From NCBI RefSeq assembly GCF_014641455.1, contig NZ_BMHT01000003.1:553921-617920 (forward strand): a stretch of 64,000 nucleotides of DNA. Direction: 5' to 3'. The DNA is from Hymenobacter cavernae. Lineage in GTDB: Bacteria; Bacteroidota; Bacteroidia; Cytophagales; Hymenobacteraceae. The notes beneath the pieces are model-generated. The model was given only the letters and a program-made list of their open reading frames with translations. It was not told where the DNA came from and did not search any database. The translations under genes were made by a program, and so were the position numbers. This document shows, piece by piece, positions 23,874-35,071 of the stretch (positions within the stretch are counted from its first letter, which is position 1; each line of letters starts with the position of its first letter).

Positions 23874-25880
23874 TTATTCCCGCACGAAACGCCCGCGCAG
23901 TACCTCACCCGTTGCGGTGGTGAAGCGCAGCTGATACAGCCCCGAGGCTAAAGCACGCGTATCCAGTTGCTGCTGCTCGGCGCGCATTGTTTGGCGCAGC
24001 ACGACGCGCCCTGTGGCATCCAGCACTTCGGCCGTAGCCGCCGTACGACCCAAACCTAGGTCGGGCAGTTGGAGGAAGTCGTGGCAGGGGTTGGGGTAAA
24101 CGTGCAGCGGAGCCGCCTGGGCCAGCGCCTTATTGGCCAGCACCAGGGTATTGTCGCGCACGATGGTGCCCACGCCGTTGAGCACCCACTGATTTGGGTC
24201 TAGGTCGATGCTGCTGACGGTGCCCGCCGCCGGTACGCTGAACGAGGAAACCGCCTGCCCTTGCCGTAAGCGCACGATCTGGCTGGTGCCGTTGCTGTAG
24301 CTGACGCGGTAGTCGAGGTCGGTATCGAAGAAGGGCGTGGCGCTCGGGAAAGAGGCCGTTTCGGTGGTTTGCAGGTACAGGCTAGCCCCAACCTGATTCC
24401 AGCGCACGCTGAACGTAGGATAGCCCCGCCCAACGTACCACTGCTGGAAGAAGTAGGTGAGCGAACGGCCCGCTTCGGCCTCAAAAACGCGTTGCAAGTC
24501 GCTGGTGCGGGCGGTGCTACCACGGTAGATAGTCTGATACGTACGCAGCGCCCGGAAGAACTTGGTGTCGTCGTTGAGCAGGTAGCGCAGCATGTGAACC
24601 ACGGCCGCGCCCTTCTTGTAGCTCAGCGCCGAGTTGAAGATGCGGTTGGTGTTGGTGGTATCGGTCACGAGCACGCTGCCGTTGTTATTCATAGCGCTGC
24701 TATGCGCCTGGTCCATCCAAGGCCTAGCATTACCGGGGATAAAGCGCTGGTAGGAAAGATATTCCCCGTAAGACGCAAAGCCTTCATTGAGCCAGATATC
24801 CTGCCACGAAGCGCAGGTCACGTTGTCGCCAAACCATTGGTGAAACAGCTCGTGGGCCGTGAGCGTGAAGTCGAAGCCGTCCTGCGTGGTCATGGTCTGG
24901 TGCTCCATGCCGCCCCCGAGCGGGGCCATGCTATGCCCGTATTTCTCGTCGGCAAACGGATACAAGCCCACCAGCGACGAGTAGTTTTCGATGAAGCCCG
25001 GCGTGCGGTCAATCTCAACCTTATACGAATCCAGGGCCGCCGCATTATACACGTAGTTGACGATAGGAATCCTAGGTCCGCCGGCTGGATTAGCGTAGTT
25101 CACATACTCCACGTAGGGACCAACAGCCACCGAAATCAGATAATAATCAATCGGATGGCGCGACTTCCACTCGTGGCGGCTCTTGTTGCCGGGCAGCGGC
25201 GTTACACGTTCCAGCACACCGTTGGAACCGACTTTGTTCGGGTTGCTTGTCGTTACCCAAACGTCCGATGAATCGGCTTTGTCGGTGAGCACCTGCTTGC
25301 AGGGCCACCACTCGTAGGCCCCGAAAGGCTCGCTCAGGCTCCAGGTCACGTCTACGTTCCAGGGCGCCCGGCGGCCGGTGTTCAGGGCATTACCGATAGC
25401 CGCGCCGCCAGTGTTGCTGTTGGGCGCAATGCCCCGGTAATAGATCAAGGCGTTGAACACCGTGTTGCCCGCCACTGCGCTACTTAGGCCCGCCGTTACG
25501 TCGCCGGCGGCGCGGCGCAGGCCCGGCGAGCGGCGCCCATTCACCACCACCGAGTCGATGGTAAAGGTCGGGTACAGTTCGAAAGCCAGAGAGTCGAGCG
25601 TCTGTTTAGCACGCGCCTGCATCCGAACAACACCACCAACGGCGCGCGAATTATTTTCCAGGGAAATATCAAGCTTGTAGTAGCTTACGTCGTAGCGCTC
25701 CATCTTCTGCCGATGGCGCACGGTGGTAGCTGGCTCGAACCGGGCAGCCGCTACGTGTCCGGCTGCGCACCGTTCTGCCGCATCCAGGAAGCTGCCGGAC
25801 GGAGGGCTAGGTTCCTGCCCCCACGCCGGGGACGTCATTAAAAGCAAGCTGGCAAAAGCTGAGTAAAAGTATTGACGCAT
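23874..25880 (-). CDS. Secreted M1-family aminopeptidase with T9SS type A sorting domain
   Basis: The protein has 668 residues. A signal peptide (FASLLLMTSPAWGQ) is followed by an N-terminal beta-saddle domain and the M1 catalytic domain with GGGMEHQTM (GxMEN-like position, GMEH here), HELFHQWFGDN at about 343 (zinc) and NEGFASYGE (third ligand). The end is a type IX secretion C-terminal domain of about 75 residues: VYPNPCHDFLQLPDLGLG, then LDATGRVVLRQ and LASGLYQLRF. It should be exported through the T9SS and anchored to or released from the surface. I used the ATG at 25880. Confidence 0.9.
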   Translation of the reverse strand: MRQYFYSAFASLLLMTSPAWGQEPSPPSGSFLDAAERCAAGHVAAARFEPATTVRHRQKMERYDVSYYKLDISLENNSRAVGGVVRMQARAKQTLDSLAFELYPTFTIDSVVVNGRRSPGLRRAAGDVTAGLSSAVAGNTVFNALIYYRGIAPNSNTGGAAIGNALNTGRRAPWNVDVTWSLSEPFGAYEWWPCKQVLTDKADSSDVWVTTSNPNKVGSNGVLERVTPLPGNKSRHEWKSRHPIDYYLISVAVGPYVEYVNYANPAGGPRIPIVNYVYNAAALDSYKVEIDRTPGFIENYSSLVGLYPFADEKYGHSMAPLGGGMEHQTMTTQDGFDFTLTAHELFHQWFGDNVTCASWQDIWLNEGFASYGEYLSYQRFIPGNARPWMDQAHSSAMNNNGSVLVTDTTNTNRIFNSALSYKKGAAVVHMLRYLLNDDTKFFRALRTYQTIYRGSTARTSDLQRVFEAEAGRSLTYFFQQWYVGRGYPTFSVRWNQVGASLYLQTTETASFPSATPFFDTDLDYRVSYSNGTSQIVRLRQGQAVSSFSVPAAGTVSSIDLDPNQWVLNGVGTIVRDNTLVLANKALAQAAPLHVYPNPCHDFLQLPDLGLGRTAATAEVLDATGRVVLRQTMRAEQQQLDTRALASGLYQLRFTTATGEVLRGRFVRE

Positions 25881-25886
25881 ACGAAA

Positions 25887-26030
25887 GTGGTGAGATGGTG
25901 AAGTGGTGAAGTGGTGAATTAGCGAGATAGTGAACTGAGGAAGAATAAGATGTAAATAAGAGAAAATATAAATAAACTCTTTGCAAGAAGATTCAACACC
26001 GCTCCATTTCACCACTTCGCCATCTCACCA
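25887..26030. repeat. GGTGAA-type inverted repeat in divergent promoter region
   Basis: Bases 25887-25937 iterate GTGGTGARNTGGTGA units. An inverted partial copy, TTTCACCACTTCGCC, lies at 26008-26030. The arms flank an AT-rich stretch that should carry the M1 gene promoter. Confidence 0.65.
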
Positions 26031-26078
26031 TATTGCTTATCTTTCGAGAGAAGCTATTTACCTGCTAACCTGCTACCT

Positions 26079-28313
26079 ATGCCAAATTCGTACTCCTTTT
26101 TCTTCTCAAAACGCTTGTTGCTTCTGCTGCCCTTCTTGTTCCTGCTGCGGACCGGGCAGGCGACGCACATCGTTGGGGGCGAGTTGGAACTGCAATACCG
26201 CTCCGGCAACACCTACCGCTTGACGCTAAACCTGTACTTCGATGCCATTAACGGCAACCGGAGCGCGGAAGCACTCAGCCTGACAGCAAGTATTTTCGCT
26301 AAAACCAGCAACCAGCGGATGCAGAACGTGCGGCTGCCGCGCGTCAGCGACACCTTCGTGGCGTATTCTAACCCGGCCTGCACGATACCTAGCCTCAGCA
26401 CGCGCCTGATGGTGTACACCAGCGACGTGGAGCTGCCGGCCGCCGTCTACTCAAACCCCAGCGGCTACTACGTGGCCGTGGAAAGCTGCTACCGCAACAA
26501 CGGCATCAGCAACATCGTAAATCCGGGCGGTTCCGGGCAGGCGTTCTACCTCGATTTTCCGGCCGTCGTGCGCAATGGCCGGCCCTTCATCAACTCAACG
26601 CCGCATATTTTTCCGCCCCTGAGCGACTATGCCTGCCGGGGCGAGCTGTTTTACTACAACTTTGGCGGGCAGGATGCCGATGGCGATTCGCTGGTGTACG
26701 AGCTGGCGACGCCGCTGAATGGCCACTGCGGCGCGGGCAACACCATGCCGATTCAGGCCGAACCGCTGCCGTACGATCCTATCCGCTGGCTGCCGGGCTT
26801 CAGCGAGCAGAATCAGATTCCGGGAGCGCCAGCTCTCTCTGTCGGCCGCACGACAGGCCGCCTGGAGGTGCGCCCTACGCAGCTTGGCTTGTTTGTTTTC
26901 AGCATCCGGTGCAGCGAATACCGCAACGGGGAAAAGATCGGGGAAGTGCGCCGCGACTTTCAGTTGAAGGTTATTACCTGCTCTTCCAATACCGACCCGA
27001 GCGTGCAGGTGCTAAAGCCCGGCACCCGCACCCTCTACCAGGCCAGTCGCGACACGCTGCGCCTGGTAGAGGGCAGCAACCGCTGCCTGAACCTGCGCTT
27101 CACCGACTCGGACCCGGCATCGACGCTCACGTTGTCGCTGAGTCCAGTTAACTTCTCGGGCCTGCTTCCCACCCTCAGCACCGTGCAGGGAACCGTACGC
27201 ACGCCCGGCGCCCCCGACACCCTGGCTTCGCAGCTTTGCTTCCCTACGTGCTTCGATACCAAGGGGAAAGTGTATCTGCTCGATGTGATTGTGGCCGACA
27301 ATGGCTGTAGCCTGCCCCGCCGCGACACGGTGCGCGTCGCCTTCACGGCCAAGCCCGAGCCGAACACCGCCCCACTCCTGACCACCAGCGCGGCCCTGCC
27401 CCTGCGCGTGCACCTAGGTGATGTGGTTACCTTCGACGTTGTTGCCACCGACCCGGACAATGACGCTGTAACGCTGGACATGACCGGGCGCAACTTTACG
27501 CCCGCGAACCTAGGGGCGCAGTTTACGCCCGGCGCCGGCACTGCCAATACCAGCCGCGGGCGCTTCTCGTGGCGCGTGACATGCGCGGCCGTTGGCACAT
27601 CGCTCTACGAGTTTGTGTTCACAGCAGCGGCTTCACCCTGCGCTGAGCGTCAGGCTACTACCGTGGTCATACCCATTCAGGTGGAGTACATCAACGGCCC
27701 GCCGGTGCTCACCTCTACCCTACCCCCGACAGAGCCTAATGCCACCGCGGTTGCCGTGGTGCGACGGCCGCTGGGCGGCACCTACGAGGCCACCCTCACC
27801 GCTCTGGACATCGACCAGGATGCGCTGGTGCTGTCGGCGACCGGCAACGGCTTTGACCTGGCTCCGCTTGGCATGAGCTTCGTGCCGGTGAATGCCAATG
27901 GCCGGGCACAGGCTATTTTTCGCTGGGAGCCTTCCTGCGAAGCCGTGGCCCGCGGTGGCCTAGAGGTGACGTTCCGGTTGCAGGAAGCCAGCTGCTCGCC
28001 CAGAACCATCACCCGCACCGTGCGCTTCGAAGTGTTCAGCACCGACACGGCCTCGTTTCTGCCGGCCAATGTCTTCACGCCCAATGGCGACCAGAAAAAC
28101 GACTTCTTCGAGCTGCCGAGTCTGCCCCCCGATTTCTGCGGCTCCTACCTGGCGAGTATCAAAATCTTCACCCGCTGGGGCAATGAGGTATACCGCACCA
28201 CCAACCGCGACCTGCATTGGGATGGCCACGGTCTGCCGGCCGGCGTGTACTACTACCTGATTGAATACACGGACAAGAAACGCTTCCGCGGCACGGTCAC
28301 TATCGTCAAGTAG
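26079..28313 (+). CDS. Large secreted protein with gliding-motility-type C-terminal domain (T9SS type B)
   Basis: The protein has 744 residues. After a signal peptide (LLLLLPFLFLLRTGQATH) come Ig/cadherin-like beta-sandwich repeats: HIVGGELELQYRSGNTYRL, a YNFGGQDADGDSLVYEL stretch, and two AxDPDND/ALDIDQD-type calcium-binding-like repeats at about 455 and 570. The last 85 residues are the gliding motility-associated C-terminal domain (LPANVFTPNGDQKNDFFEL, RWGNEVYRT, WDGHGLPAGVYYYLIEY), a T9SS type B signal. It is probably a surface adhesin. It diverges from the M1 peptidase gene. Confidence 0.9.
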   Translation: MPNSYSFFFSKRLLLLLPFLFLLRTGQATHIVGGELELQYRSGNTYRLTLNLYFDAINGNRSAEALSLTASIFAKTSNQRMQNVRLPRVSDTFVAYSNPACTIPSLSTRLMVYTSDVELPAAVYSNPSGYYVAVESCYRNNGISNIVNPGGSGQAFYLDFPAVVRNGRPFINSTPHIFPPLSDYACRGELFYYNFGGQDADGDSLVYELATPLNGHCGAGNTMPIQAEPLPYDPIRWLPGFSEQNQIPGAPALSVGRTTGRLEVRPTQLGLFVFSIRCSEYRNGEKIGEVRRDFQLKVITCSSNTDPSVQVLKPGTRTLYQASRDTLRLVEGSNRCLNLRFTDSDPASTLTLSLSPVNFSGLLPTLSTVQGTVRTPGAPDTLASQLCFPTCFDTKGKVYLLDVIVADNGCSLPRRDTVRVAFTAKPEPNTAPLLTTSAALPLRVHLGDVVTFDVVATDPDNDAVTLDMTGRNFTPANLGAQFTPGAGTANTSRGRFSWRVTCAAVGTSLYEFVFTAAASPCAERQATTVVIPIQVEYINGPPVLTSTLPPTEPNATAVAVVRRPLGGTYEATLTALDIDQDALVLSATGNGFDLAPLGMSFVPVNANGRAQAIFRWEPSCEAVARGGLEVTFRLQEASCSPRTITRTVRFEVFSTDTASFLPANVFTPNGDQKNDFFELPSLPPDFCGSYLASIKIFTRWGNEVYRTTNRDLHWDGHGLPAGVYYYLIEYTDKKRFRGTVTIVK

Positions 28314-28349
28314 CTGTTTTGTAGAACCTAGCTTTGTATTCTAAAACAC

Positions 28350-28380
28350 AGAAGCCCTGATGATGCGCATCAGGGCTTCT
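28350..28380. terminator. Terminator between gliding-type and cox subunit III genes
   Basis: A 13-bp perfect stem (AGAAGCCCTGATG) with a 5-nt loop is followed by TTCATTTTTTT on the plus strand. The two genes are convergent. Confidence 0.8.
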
Positions 28381-28410
28381 TTCATTTTTTTCTACAAAAC
28401 CAGCCAGCGG

Positions 28411-29052
28411 CTAATAAAGGAACAGGAACAACATAAACAAACCCAGCCAAAGCACATCAATAAAGTGCCAGTACACCGTGAGCATGCGCAGCTGAAGGCG
28501 GCGGTAAGGGTTGCGGATGAATACCAGGGTACGCACCGCGTCGCGGGAGGCGTGCAGGGTGCGCAGCAGCAGCACCAGCAAGAACACCAGTCCGCCCAGC
28601 ACGTGCGCGATGTGCAGGCCCGAAATTAGGTAGATGTAGGTGTAGCTCGATTCGGAAGTGAAGAAGGCGCCTTGCGTAGCCAGCTCACGCCAACCTAGGA
28701 TTTGCAGCCCTGTGAAGATAGCCCCGAGCAGCATCGTAGCGCCCAGGCACCGCACCAGGTTGCTGGTGTCGTCCTGCTGGTAGATGCGGCGGGCCTGGTT
28801 GACCGTGTAGCTGCTCACCAGCAGCACAATAGTGCTAATTGAGAAGTAGCGCGGAAATGGATGCAGCCCCGACGGCAAGGCGCTGAAGTAGCGGGTTTGG
28901 GCGTAAGCGCCCACCAAAATCACGAAGAGCACCGTGATGCCTACCATACCTAGGTACAGCAGCATCAGCAGCGGCGGCATGCGCTCCATGCGGGCAAAAG
29001 CGGAAGAGGTTCGGCGCGCACCGACTTTATTGCGTTCTTGATCGGAATTCAT
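28411..29052 (-). CDS. Cytochrome c oxidase subunit III-type protein
   Basis: This is a 213-residue heme-copper oxidase subunit III with five predicted TM helices. The C-terminal half holds the family landmarks: FTGLQILGW, SGLHIAHVLGGLVFL and LTVYWHFIDVLWLGLF. The start at 29052 (MNSDQERNK) was chosen; the first 30 residues are polar. Subunits I and II are not next to it, so this is an orphan copy, as is common for extra CyoC/CtaE paralogues in Bacteroidota. Confidence 0.85.
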   Translation of the reverse strand: MNSDQERNKVGARRTSSAFARMERMPPLLMLLYLGMVGITVLFVILVGAYAQTRYFSALPSGLHPFPRYFSISTIVLLVSSYTVNQARRIYQQDDTSNLVRCLGATMLLGAIFTGLQILGWRELATQGAFFTSESSYTYIYLISGLHIAHVLGGLVFLLVLLLRTLHASRDAVRTLVFIRNPYRRLQLRMLTVYWHFIDVLWLGLFMLFLFLY

Positions 29053-29230
29053 CAGCGGGAATGACAGCAGTGTGTTTTGGCAAACCAATCTGAGAGCCTT
29101 TAGTTCCGCGCTTCTTACTTCCGGCAAAGCAACTGGCCTCAGGGCAAGGTACGCAAAAATCAGGCGCTGCGAGCATCTGTTTTCGGGCGGCGCGACCTAG
29201 GTTAGCGGCGTTCCTAAAGGCACCTTTTCC

Positions 29231-29828
29231 TTAGTCGCCGCGGAAGAAAGAGCCGATCTTGCCGAGCACCGCGTGGAAGGTAATCTTCGGCGAGCGGCCC
29301 GCCCCGAACGTAACGTGGGTTTTGCCGGCCACGCGCAGCTCCAGCACCAGACCTAGCTCCCGGGCCAGGTCGTTGAGCTGCTGCAAGGGGTCGAATCCTT
29401 TCGGTTTTTTGGGTTTCTCGGGGCCGCTGCCCGGCGGGCCGCTGGTGAGCGTATCGAACACGCGCTGGCTGGGGAAGTTGATAATCAGGTAGCTGCCCGA
29501 GCCGGCTATCTGAATATCATCCCCATTGAACGAAACGACCAGGCGCGCGTCTATTTCGAGGCCGCTAGCCAAGGCGCGAGTTGGCGGCAGCCGCAGAACT
29601 CGAAACCGACGACGAACCCGTGGCCGGACTTTCCCCCCGCGTTTTGATGCGCAGCGAGCCATTCAGGCGCCAGGTTGCGGGCGCGGCATTCGGGTTCTGA
29701 GCATTCGGAACTTGCAGTTCGATCTGGTCGAAAGCGCAGGTCAGCTCCACGCCGCCGGAGAGTTTGGACAGCAGCGAAGCCGCCGTATCGGCCCAGCTTG
29801 GGGCACCTTGAGAAGTAGCGTCAGCCAT
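29231..29828 (-). pseudogene. Hypothetical protein gene interrupted by a frameshift
   Basis: Two overlapping minus-strand frames read as one protein. The first (from the ATG at 29828) gives MADATSQGAPSWADTAASLL, an amphipathic beta region (ELTCAFDQIELQV) and a Ser/Ala linker ending AAAANSR, then a stop at 29565. The +1 frame continues ALASGLEIDARLVVSFNGDD and IQIAGSGSYLIINF, to 29231. Removing one base near 29575-29582 would join them at the linker. The fold is unknown, predicted all-beta. It may be a true frameshift, a sequencing error or programmed slippage. The upstream part of the second frame (KVRPRVRRRFRV) looks like out-of-frame sequence. Confidence 0.6.
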
Positions 29829-30062
29829 GAGGTTTGGGGGTAAATAAACAGTGTAGGATGCAGCAAGAAACGTGTGGGAGCGGTGCGAGTTGCGCCACCC
29901 ACCAAACCTAGGTTGCCGACGGCGTTTTGCCGCCGGCAACGTTAAGACAGAAAATCGACCCGACCAATTTATGGTTCAGCTCCAGGCAGCGAGTCTTTAC
30001 AGAATCCAATCTGGAAAAATCTCGTAGTACTACTATTCTCTAGTAATCATCCTGTCTTTTGT

Positions 30063-30899
30063 ATGATCCGCCCCGCCCTTTTCCGTCCCTTCCTTCTTTG
30101 CACCCTGGCTTGTCTGCCGCTGGCTTCGGCCCTGGCCCAAACGCCTGCCACCGGCCAACCCACCTCAGCAGCCGATGCCGGCGGCTGCATCCACCCGTTT
30201 GGCCTGGAAGATAACACCGAATACGTCTATCAGCTGCTCGACGGCGACGGCAAGGTTTCGGGCATTATTCGCAACCGAGTAGTGAGCCTGGGCTCTGAAA
30301 CAAACAAAAAGCAGACAATTACCACCAATACGGTGCTGCTCAAGAGCGGCATCTATGACAAGAAACAACGCCTTGTTCATTCTCAGGATCTTACCTTTCG
30401 CTGCCGCCAGGATACCAGCTTCACCGACGGCTTGAGCGAAGTAAATTTTGATAACCTGAACCGCTTCCGCGACCGGCGCCTAGCCTACGCGCCGGTGCCG
30501 CTGGCGTGGCCCAATCAGCCCACTGTGGGCAGCGAGCTGCCGGGCGGCGGCGTCACGGTAGACGTCAGCAGCTCGGTGGTAGAAATTGCCAAGGTTTTCA
30601 CCAAAGTGCAAAACCGCCGCGTGGTCAGCGACCTCAGTCCGGTAGTTACGCCGGCCGGCACTTTCCCGTGCTATAAGATAGAGTCGGAGCGGGAAATGGG
30701 AACCCTGGCCCGCGTGGACCTGATCCTGCGCAGCACCAGCAAAGTCGTTGACTACTACTCGCCTAACGTGGGCATTGTGAAAACCGAGATTTACGACAAA
30801 AAGGGCAAGATTGAGCAAACACGGGTTTTGGCTGAGCGCAACCTAGGTGGCAAGGTCACGCCGAGCACTGCCAAAGAGAAAATGAAAAAGAACGAGTAA
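30063..30899 (+). CDS. Exported TapB/DUF3108-like protein
   Basis: The protein has 278 residues with a signal peptide (FLLCTLACLPLASALAQ). The mature protein is beta-rich: TEYVYQLLDGDGKVSGIIR, VVTPAGTFPCYKIESEREM, and VVDYYSPNVGIVKTEIYDK. This spacing is typical of the DUF3108/TapB-like lipoprotein-localisation-like fold. The C-terminus is Lys-rich (STAKEKMKKNE). Its role is unknown. It is followed by a terminator. Confidence 0.6.
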   Translation: MIRPALFRPFLLCTLACLPLASALAQTPATGQPTSAADAGGCIHPFGLEDNTEYVYQLLDGDGKVSGIIRNRVVSLGSETNKKQTITTNTVLLKSGIYDKKQRLVHSQDLTFRCRQDTSFTDGLSEVNFDNLNRFRDRRLAYAPVPLAWPNQPTVGSELPGGGVTVDVSSSVVEIAKVFTKVQNRRVVSDLSPVVTPAGTFPCYKIESEREMGTLARVDLILRSTSKVVDYYSPNVGIVKTEIYDKKGKIEQTRVLAERNLGGKVTPSTAKEKMKKNE

Positions 30900-30974
30900 G
30901 CCGCGCCTCAAGTGCTTTCTTCGGCCGGTCTCGATTTCGAATAACCTAGGACCTAGCTGCTTACTCCATCCTGC

Positions 30975-31006
30975 CAAACGGCTGCTCAACCTGGGCAGCC
31001 GTTTTG
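30975..31006 (+). terminator. Terminator before ligA
   Basis: Stem AAACGGCTGC(T)C pairs with GGGCAGCCGTTT, then TGCGTT. It lies 75 bp after the upstream stop codon. Confidence 0.7.
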
Positions 31007-31028
31007 CGTTGGAACAAAGATCAGGTAA

Positions 31029-33146
<2,118 letters not shown>

Positions 33147-33156
33147 CGGCGCTCGA

Positions 33157-33200
33157 ACCTAGGTTTTGGTAAGTCTACTGGGCTTACTAAAACCTAGGTT
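33157..33200. repeat. CCTAGG-armed hairpin after ligA
   Basis: AACCTAGGTTTTGGTAAG (33157 on) is inverted as CTTACTAAAACCTAGGTT, ending at 33200. It may act as the ligA terminator although it lacks a T-run. Confidence 0.6.
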
Positions 33201-33205
33201 GGTAC

Positions 33206-33245
33206 CGCAACCGTTTGCATAAATTTTCTGCAACCGTTTGCATAA
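33206..33245. promoter_or_regulatory. Two tandem LacI-type operator-like sites
   Basis: GCAACCGTTTGCATAA occurs twice, at 33207-33222 and 33230-33245, 23 bp apart. Each is a near-palindrome GCAAnCGnTTGC with a central CG, the form bound by LacI/GalR-family regulators. They lie about 180 bp upstream of the rhodanese gene and are separated from it by a long inverted repeat. No LacI regulator is in the window. Confidence 0.5.
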
Positions 33246-33287
33246 TAAAAAATAGCTCTTACCTTAGTGCCATCAAACAGCCGCCCA

Positions 33288-33395
33288 CTGGGCGCGGCGC
33301 TCCAACCGTGAGTCGGACCGGCTTCCACCCGGGCCCGTCAACCAACCTCCCACCCACTCCCACCCTTTGACTCACGGTTGTAGCGCCGCGCCCGG
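33288..33395. repeat. Inverted repeat with 27-bp arms
   Basis: CTGGGCGCGGCGCTCCAACC.. (33288-33314) is repeated in inverted form at 33369-33395 with about two mismatches. The 54-bp centre is C-rich. The right arm ends 27 bp before the rhodanese start. It looks like a small non-autonomous element. Confidence 0.7.
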
Positions 33396-33409
33396 CGCTG
33401 CGTTTTGCG

Positions 33410-33417
33410 TAGCTTTG
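33410..33417 (+). promoter_or_regulatory. Putative -7 box (TAGCTTTG)
   Basis: This is a perfect TAnnTTTG match ending 4 nt before the ATG of the rhodanese gene, again implying a very short or absent 5' leader. No clear -33 element is seen. Confidence 0.4.
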
Positions 33418-33421
33418 CCGC

Positions 33422-33799
33422 ATGACTTCTTCACGCCTCCTCTGCTCCGTTGTTATTGCACTTTCCTTAGCTGGGTGTGCACAATCCCAAACACCCATTG
33501 AAGCACCAGCCACTACGGCGCAGCTCGTGCAGCAGCCAGACGTAGTAGTGCTCGACGTACGAACTCCCGACGAATACGCTGGCGGCCATTTACAGAATGC
33601 TCGTAACCTTGATTTCAAGGCTCCCGATTTTCCCACCCAGATTGCTCACCTGGATACCACCAAAACGTACGTACTCTACTGTGCCTCCGGCAACCGCAGC
33701 GGTAAAGCGATGGCCATGATGCAACAGCAGGGCTTCCGGAAAGTGGTGAATGCAGGCGGGTTCAAAACGCTGAAGGATAGCGGCCTAAAAACCCAATAA
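33422..33799 (+). CDS. Rhodanese-like lipoprotein
   Basis: This is a 125-residue single-domain rhodanese (sulfurtransferase fold) with a lipoprotein signal (CSVVIALSLAGCAQSQ). The core has VVVLDVRTPDEYAGGHLQNA and the active-site loop CASGNRSG with the catalytic Cys, then GFRKVVNAGGFKTL. It would sit in the periplasm on a lipid anchor. The sulfur acceptor is unknown. Confidence 0.88.
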   Translation: MTSSRLLCSVVIALSLAGCAQSQTPIEAPATTAQLVQQPDVVVLDVRTPDEYAGGHLQNARNLDFKAPDFPTQIAHLDTTKTYVLYCASGNRSGKAMAMMQQQGFRKVVNAGGFKTLKDSGLKTQ

Positions 33800-33811
33800 C
33801 CCACCTTCCTG

Positions 33812-33873
33812 ACGCAAAAAGGCCCTGATTGTGCCAGAACGAATTGTTCTGCACGATCAGGGCCTTTTTGCGT
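33812..33873. terminator. Strong terminator after rhodanese gene
   Basis: A stem of nearly 29 bp (GACGCAAAAAGGCCCTGATT.. with its inverse ..GATCAGGGCCTTTTTGCGTT) has A-rich and T-rich flanks inside the arms, suitable for both strands. Confidence 0.85.
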
Positions 33874-33906
33874 TAGCGCTTTCTACTTGCTCAAGCCAGG
33901 GGTAAA

Positions 33907-34013
33907 AGCCCCAGCGGGGTGGTATATCGGTAGAACATAACCTATAAAAGAAAACCAAGCCCCAGCGGGGCGACACCTAGGTTCCAACAACAGGTACCGC
34001 CCCACCTGGGGCT
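33907..34013. repeat. AGCCCCAGCGGGG repeat cluster
   Basis: AGCCCCAGCGGGGTGGTA (33907) and AGCCCCAGCGGGGCGACA (33959) are direct copies. TACCGCCCCACCTGGGGCT (33995-34013) is an inverted, degenerate copy. All lie between two convergent genes. Confidence 0.75.
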
Positions 34014-34039
34014 AGCGCCTACTCTCCAACCTAGGTTTG

Positions 34040-34936
34040 CTAAAAGCTGTTCACCATGCTGTTGTGCAGCGTTCTGGGCGACCAGTAACCGCTGGCAATG
34101 AGGCGGCGCACGGTATAAAGCGGTTCCTGCTGGTCGCGCTTTTCAGATAGCACGAAGGCTGATGCGAAGCCACGCTTCTTCAATTCGGGAATAGCTTCGG
34201 GATTCCACAGCCCAAAAGGGTACGCGAAGTACTTGATGGGCTTACCCGTAATTTCCTCCAGCTGCTTGGTGGGCTTGTCGATCTGGGTGGCCCAATCGTC
34301 GCCCTGATACTTCTTCACGTTGTGGTGGTCCCAGGTGTGGGAGCCGATAACGTTGCCCGCATCCGAAAGTTCTTTCACCTGCGCCTTACTCATGTAGTGC
34401 GGGCGGCCCAGCGAAACGGTCATCACGAAGTACACGGCCTTGAAGCCGTACTTGTCCAACTCAGGCTTCGCAACGGTGTACTGATCCAGGTCGGTGTCGT
34501 CGAAGGTGAGCATCACGGGCTTGCTTGGCAGCGGGGCGCCGGTGGTAAGATACGCGTAGAGCTGATCGGGCAGAATGCTGTGGTAGCCGCTGTCAGCCAG
34601 CATTTTAATTTGCTCGCGAAAGGTAGTAACCGGCACAATGTAGTCTTTCGCCGTGCGCGAATCGCGGGGGCGCCAATCGCGAATCTGGTGGTAGCACAGG
34701 ATCGGCACCTGCTCGCGGCCGTAGATGGTAGCAGCCGGGGCAATCTTGCTGGCCGGAATACTGGTTGGATCGGGCGCAGCAGCGGGCGCGGCGGCGCTTT
34801 TGGCGGGAGCGCTGGCTAGCTTGGCTTTGTCGGCTACTTCGGTAGCACCGGCCGACTTGGTTTCGCAGGAAGAGAGCGTAAGCGCAGCCGCCAGGGCAGT
34901 GGCAGCTGTGAGGAGAGTAGTACGAAGCAAATGCAT
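34040..34936 (-). CDS. Polysaccharide deacetylase lipoprotein
   Basis: The protein has 298 residues. A lipoprotein signal ends at LTLSSCE, followed by an Ala/Pro linker to about residue 65 and a NodB-type deacetylase domain. Motifs are PILCYHQIRDW, MLTFDDTDLDQY (catalytic/metal Asp), GSHTWDHHNV (metal His) and FAYPFGLWN. The domain order resembles PgaB/IcaB-like enzymes that act on poly-N-acetylglucosamine, although the substrate is not provable here. It is divergent from dapA. Confidence 0.87.
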   Translation of the reverse strand: MHLLRTTLLTAATALAAALTLSSCETKSAGATEVADKAKLASAPAKSAAAPAAAPDPTSIPASKIAPAATIYGREQVPILCYHQIRDWRPRDSRTAKDYIVPVTTFREQIKMLADSGYHSILPDQLYAYLTTGAPLPSKPVMLTFDDTDLDQYTVAKPELDKYGFKAVYFVMTVSLGRPHYMSKAQVKELSDAGNVIGSHTWDHHNVKKYQGDDWATQIDKPTKQLEEITGKPIKYFAYPFGLWNPEAIPELKKRGFASAFVLSEKRDQQEPLYTVRRLIASGYWSPRTLHNSMVNSF

Positions 34937-35071
34937 AGAATGAGAATGCCGGCCCAGGGAAGAAAAACCGGGTATTTTTAGGAAAGCAAAGCAGAGGCCA
35001 AGCCGTACTTCACGGGAGTTTGTACCTTCGCGTCCGCCTTTCCAGGCTCAAAGCAACAGCTTTTTCTTTAC

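Noticed and set aside
24369-25271. 300-codon plus-strand ORF
   Set aside because: It is antisense to the M1 peptidase, which has clear motifs. The length is a result of high G+C.
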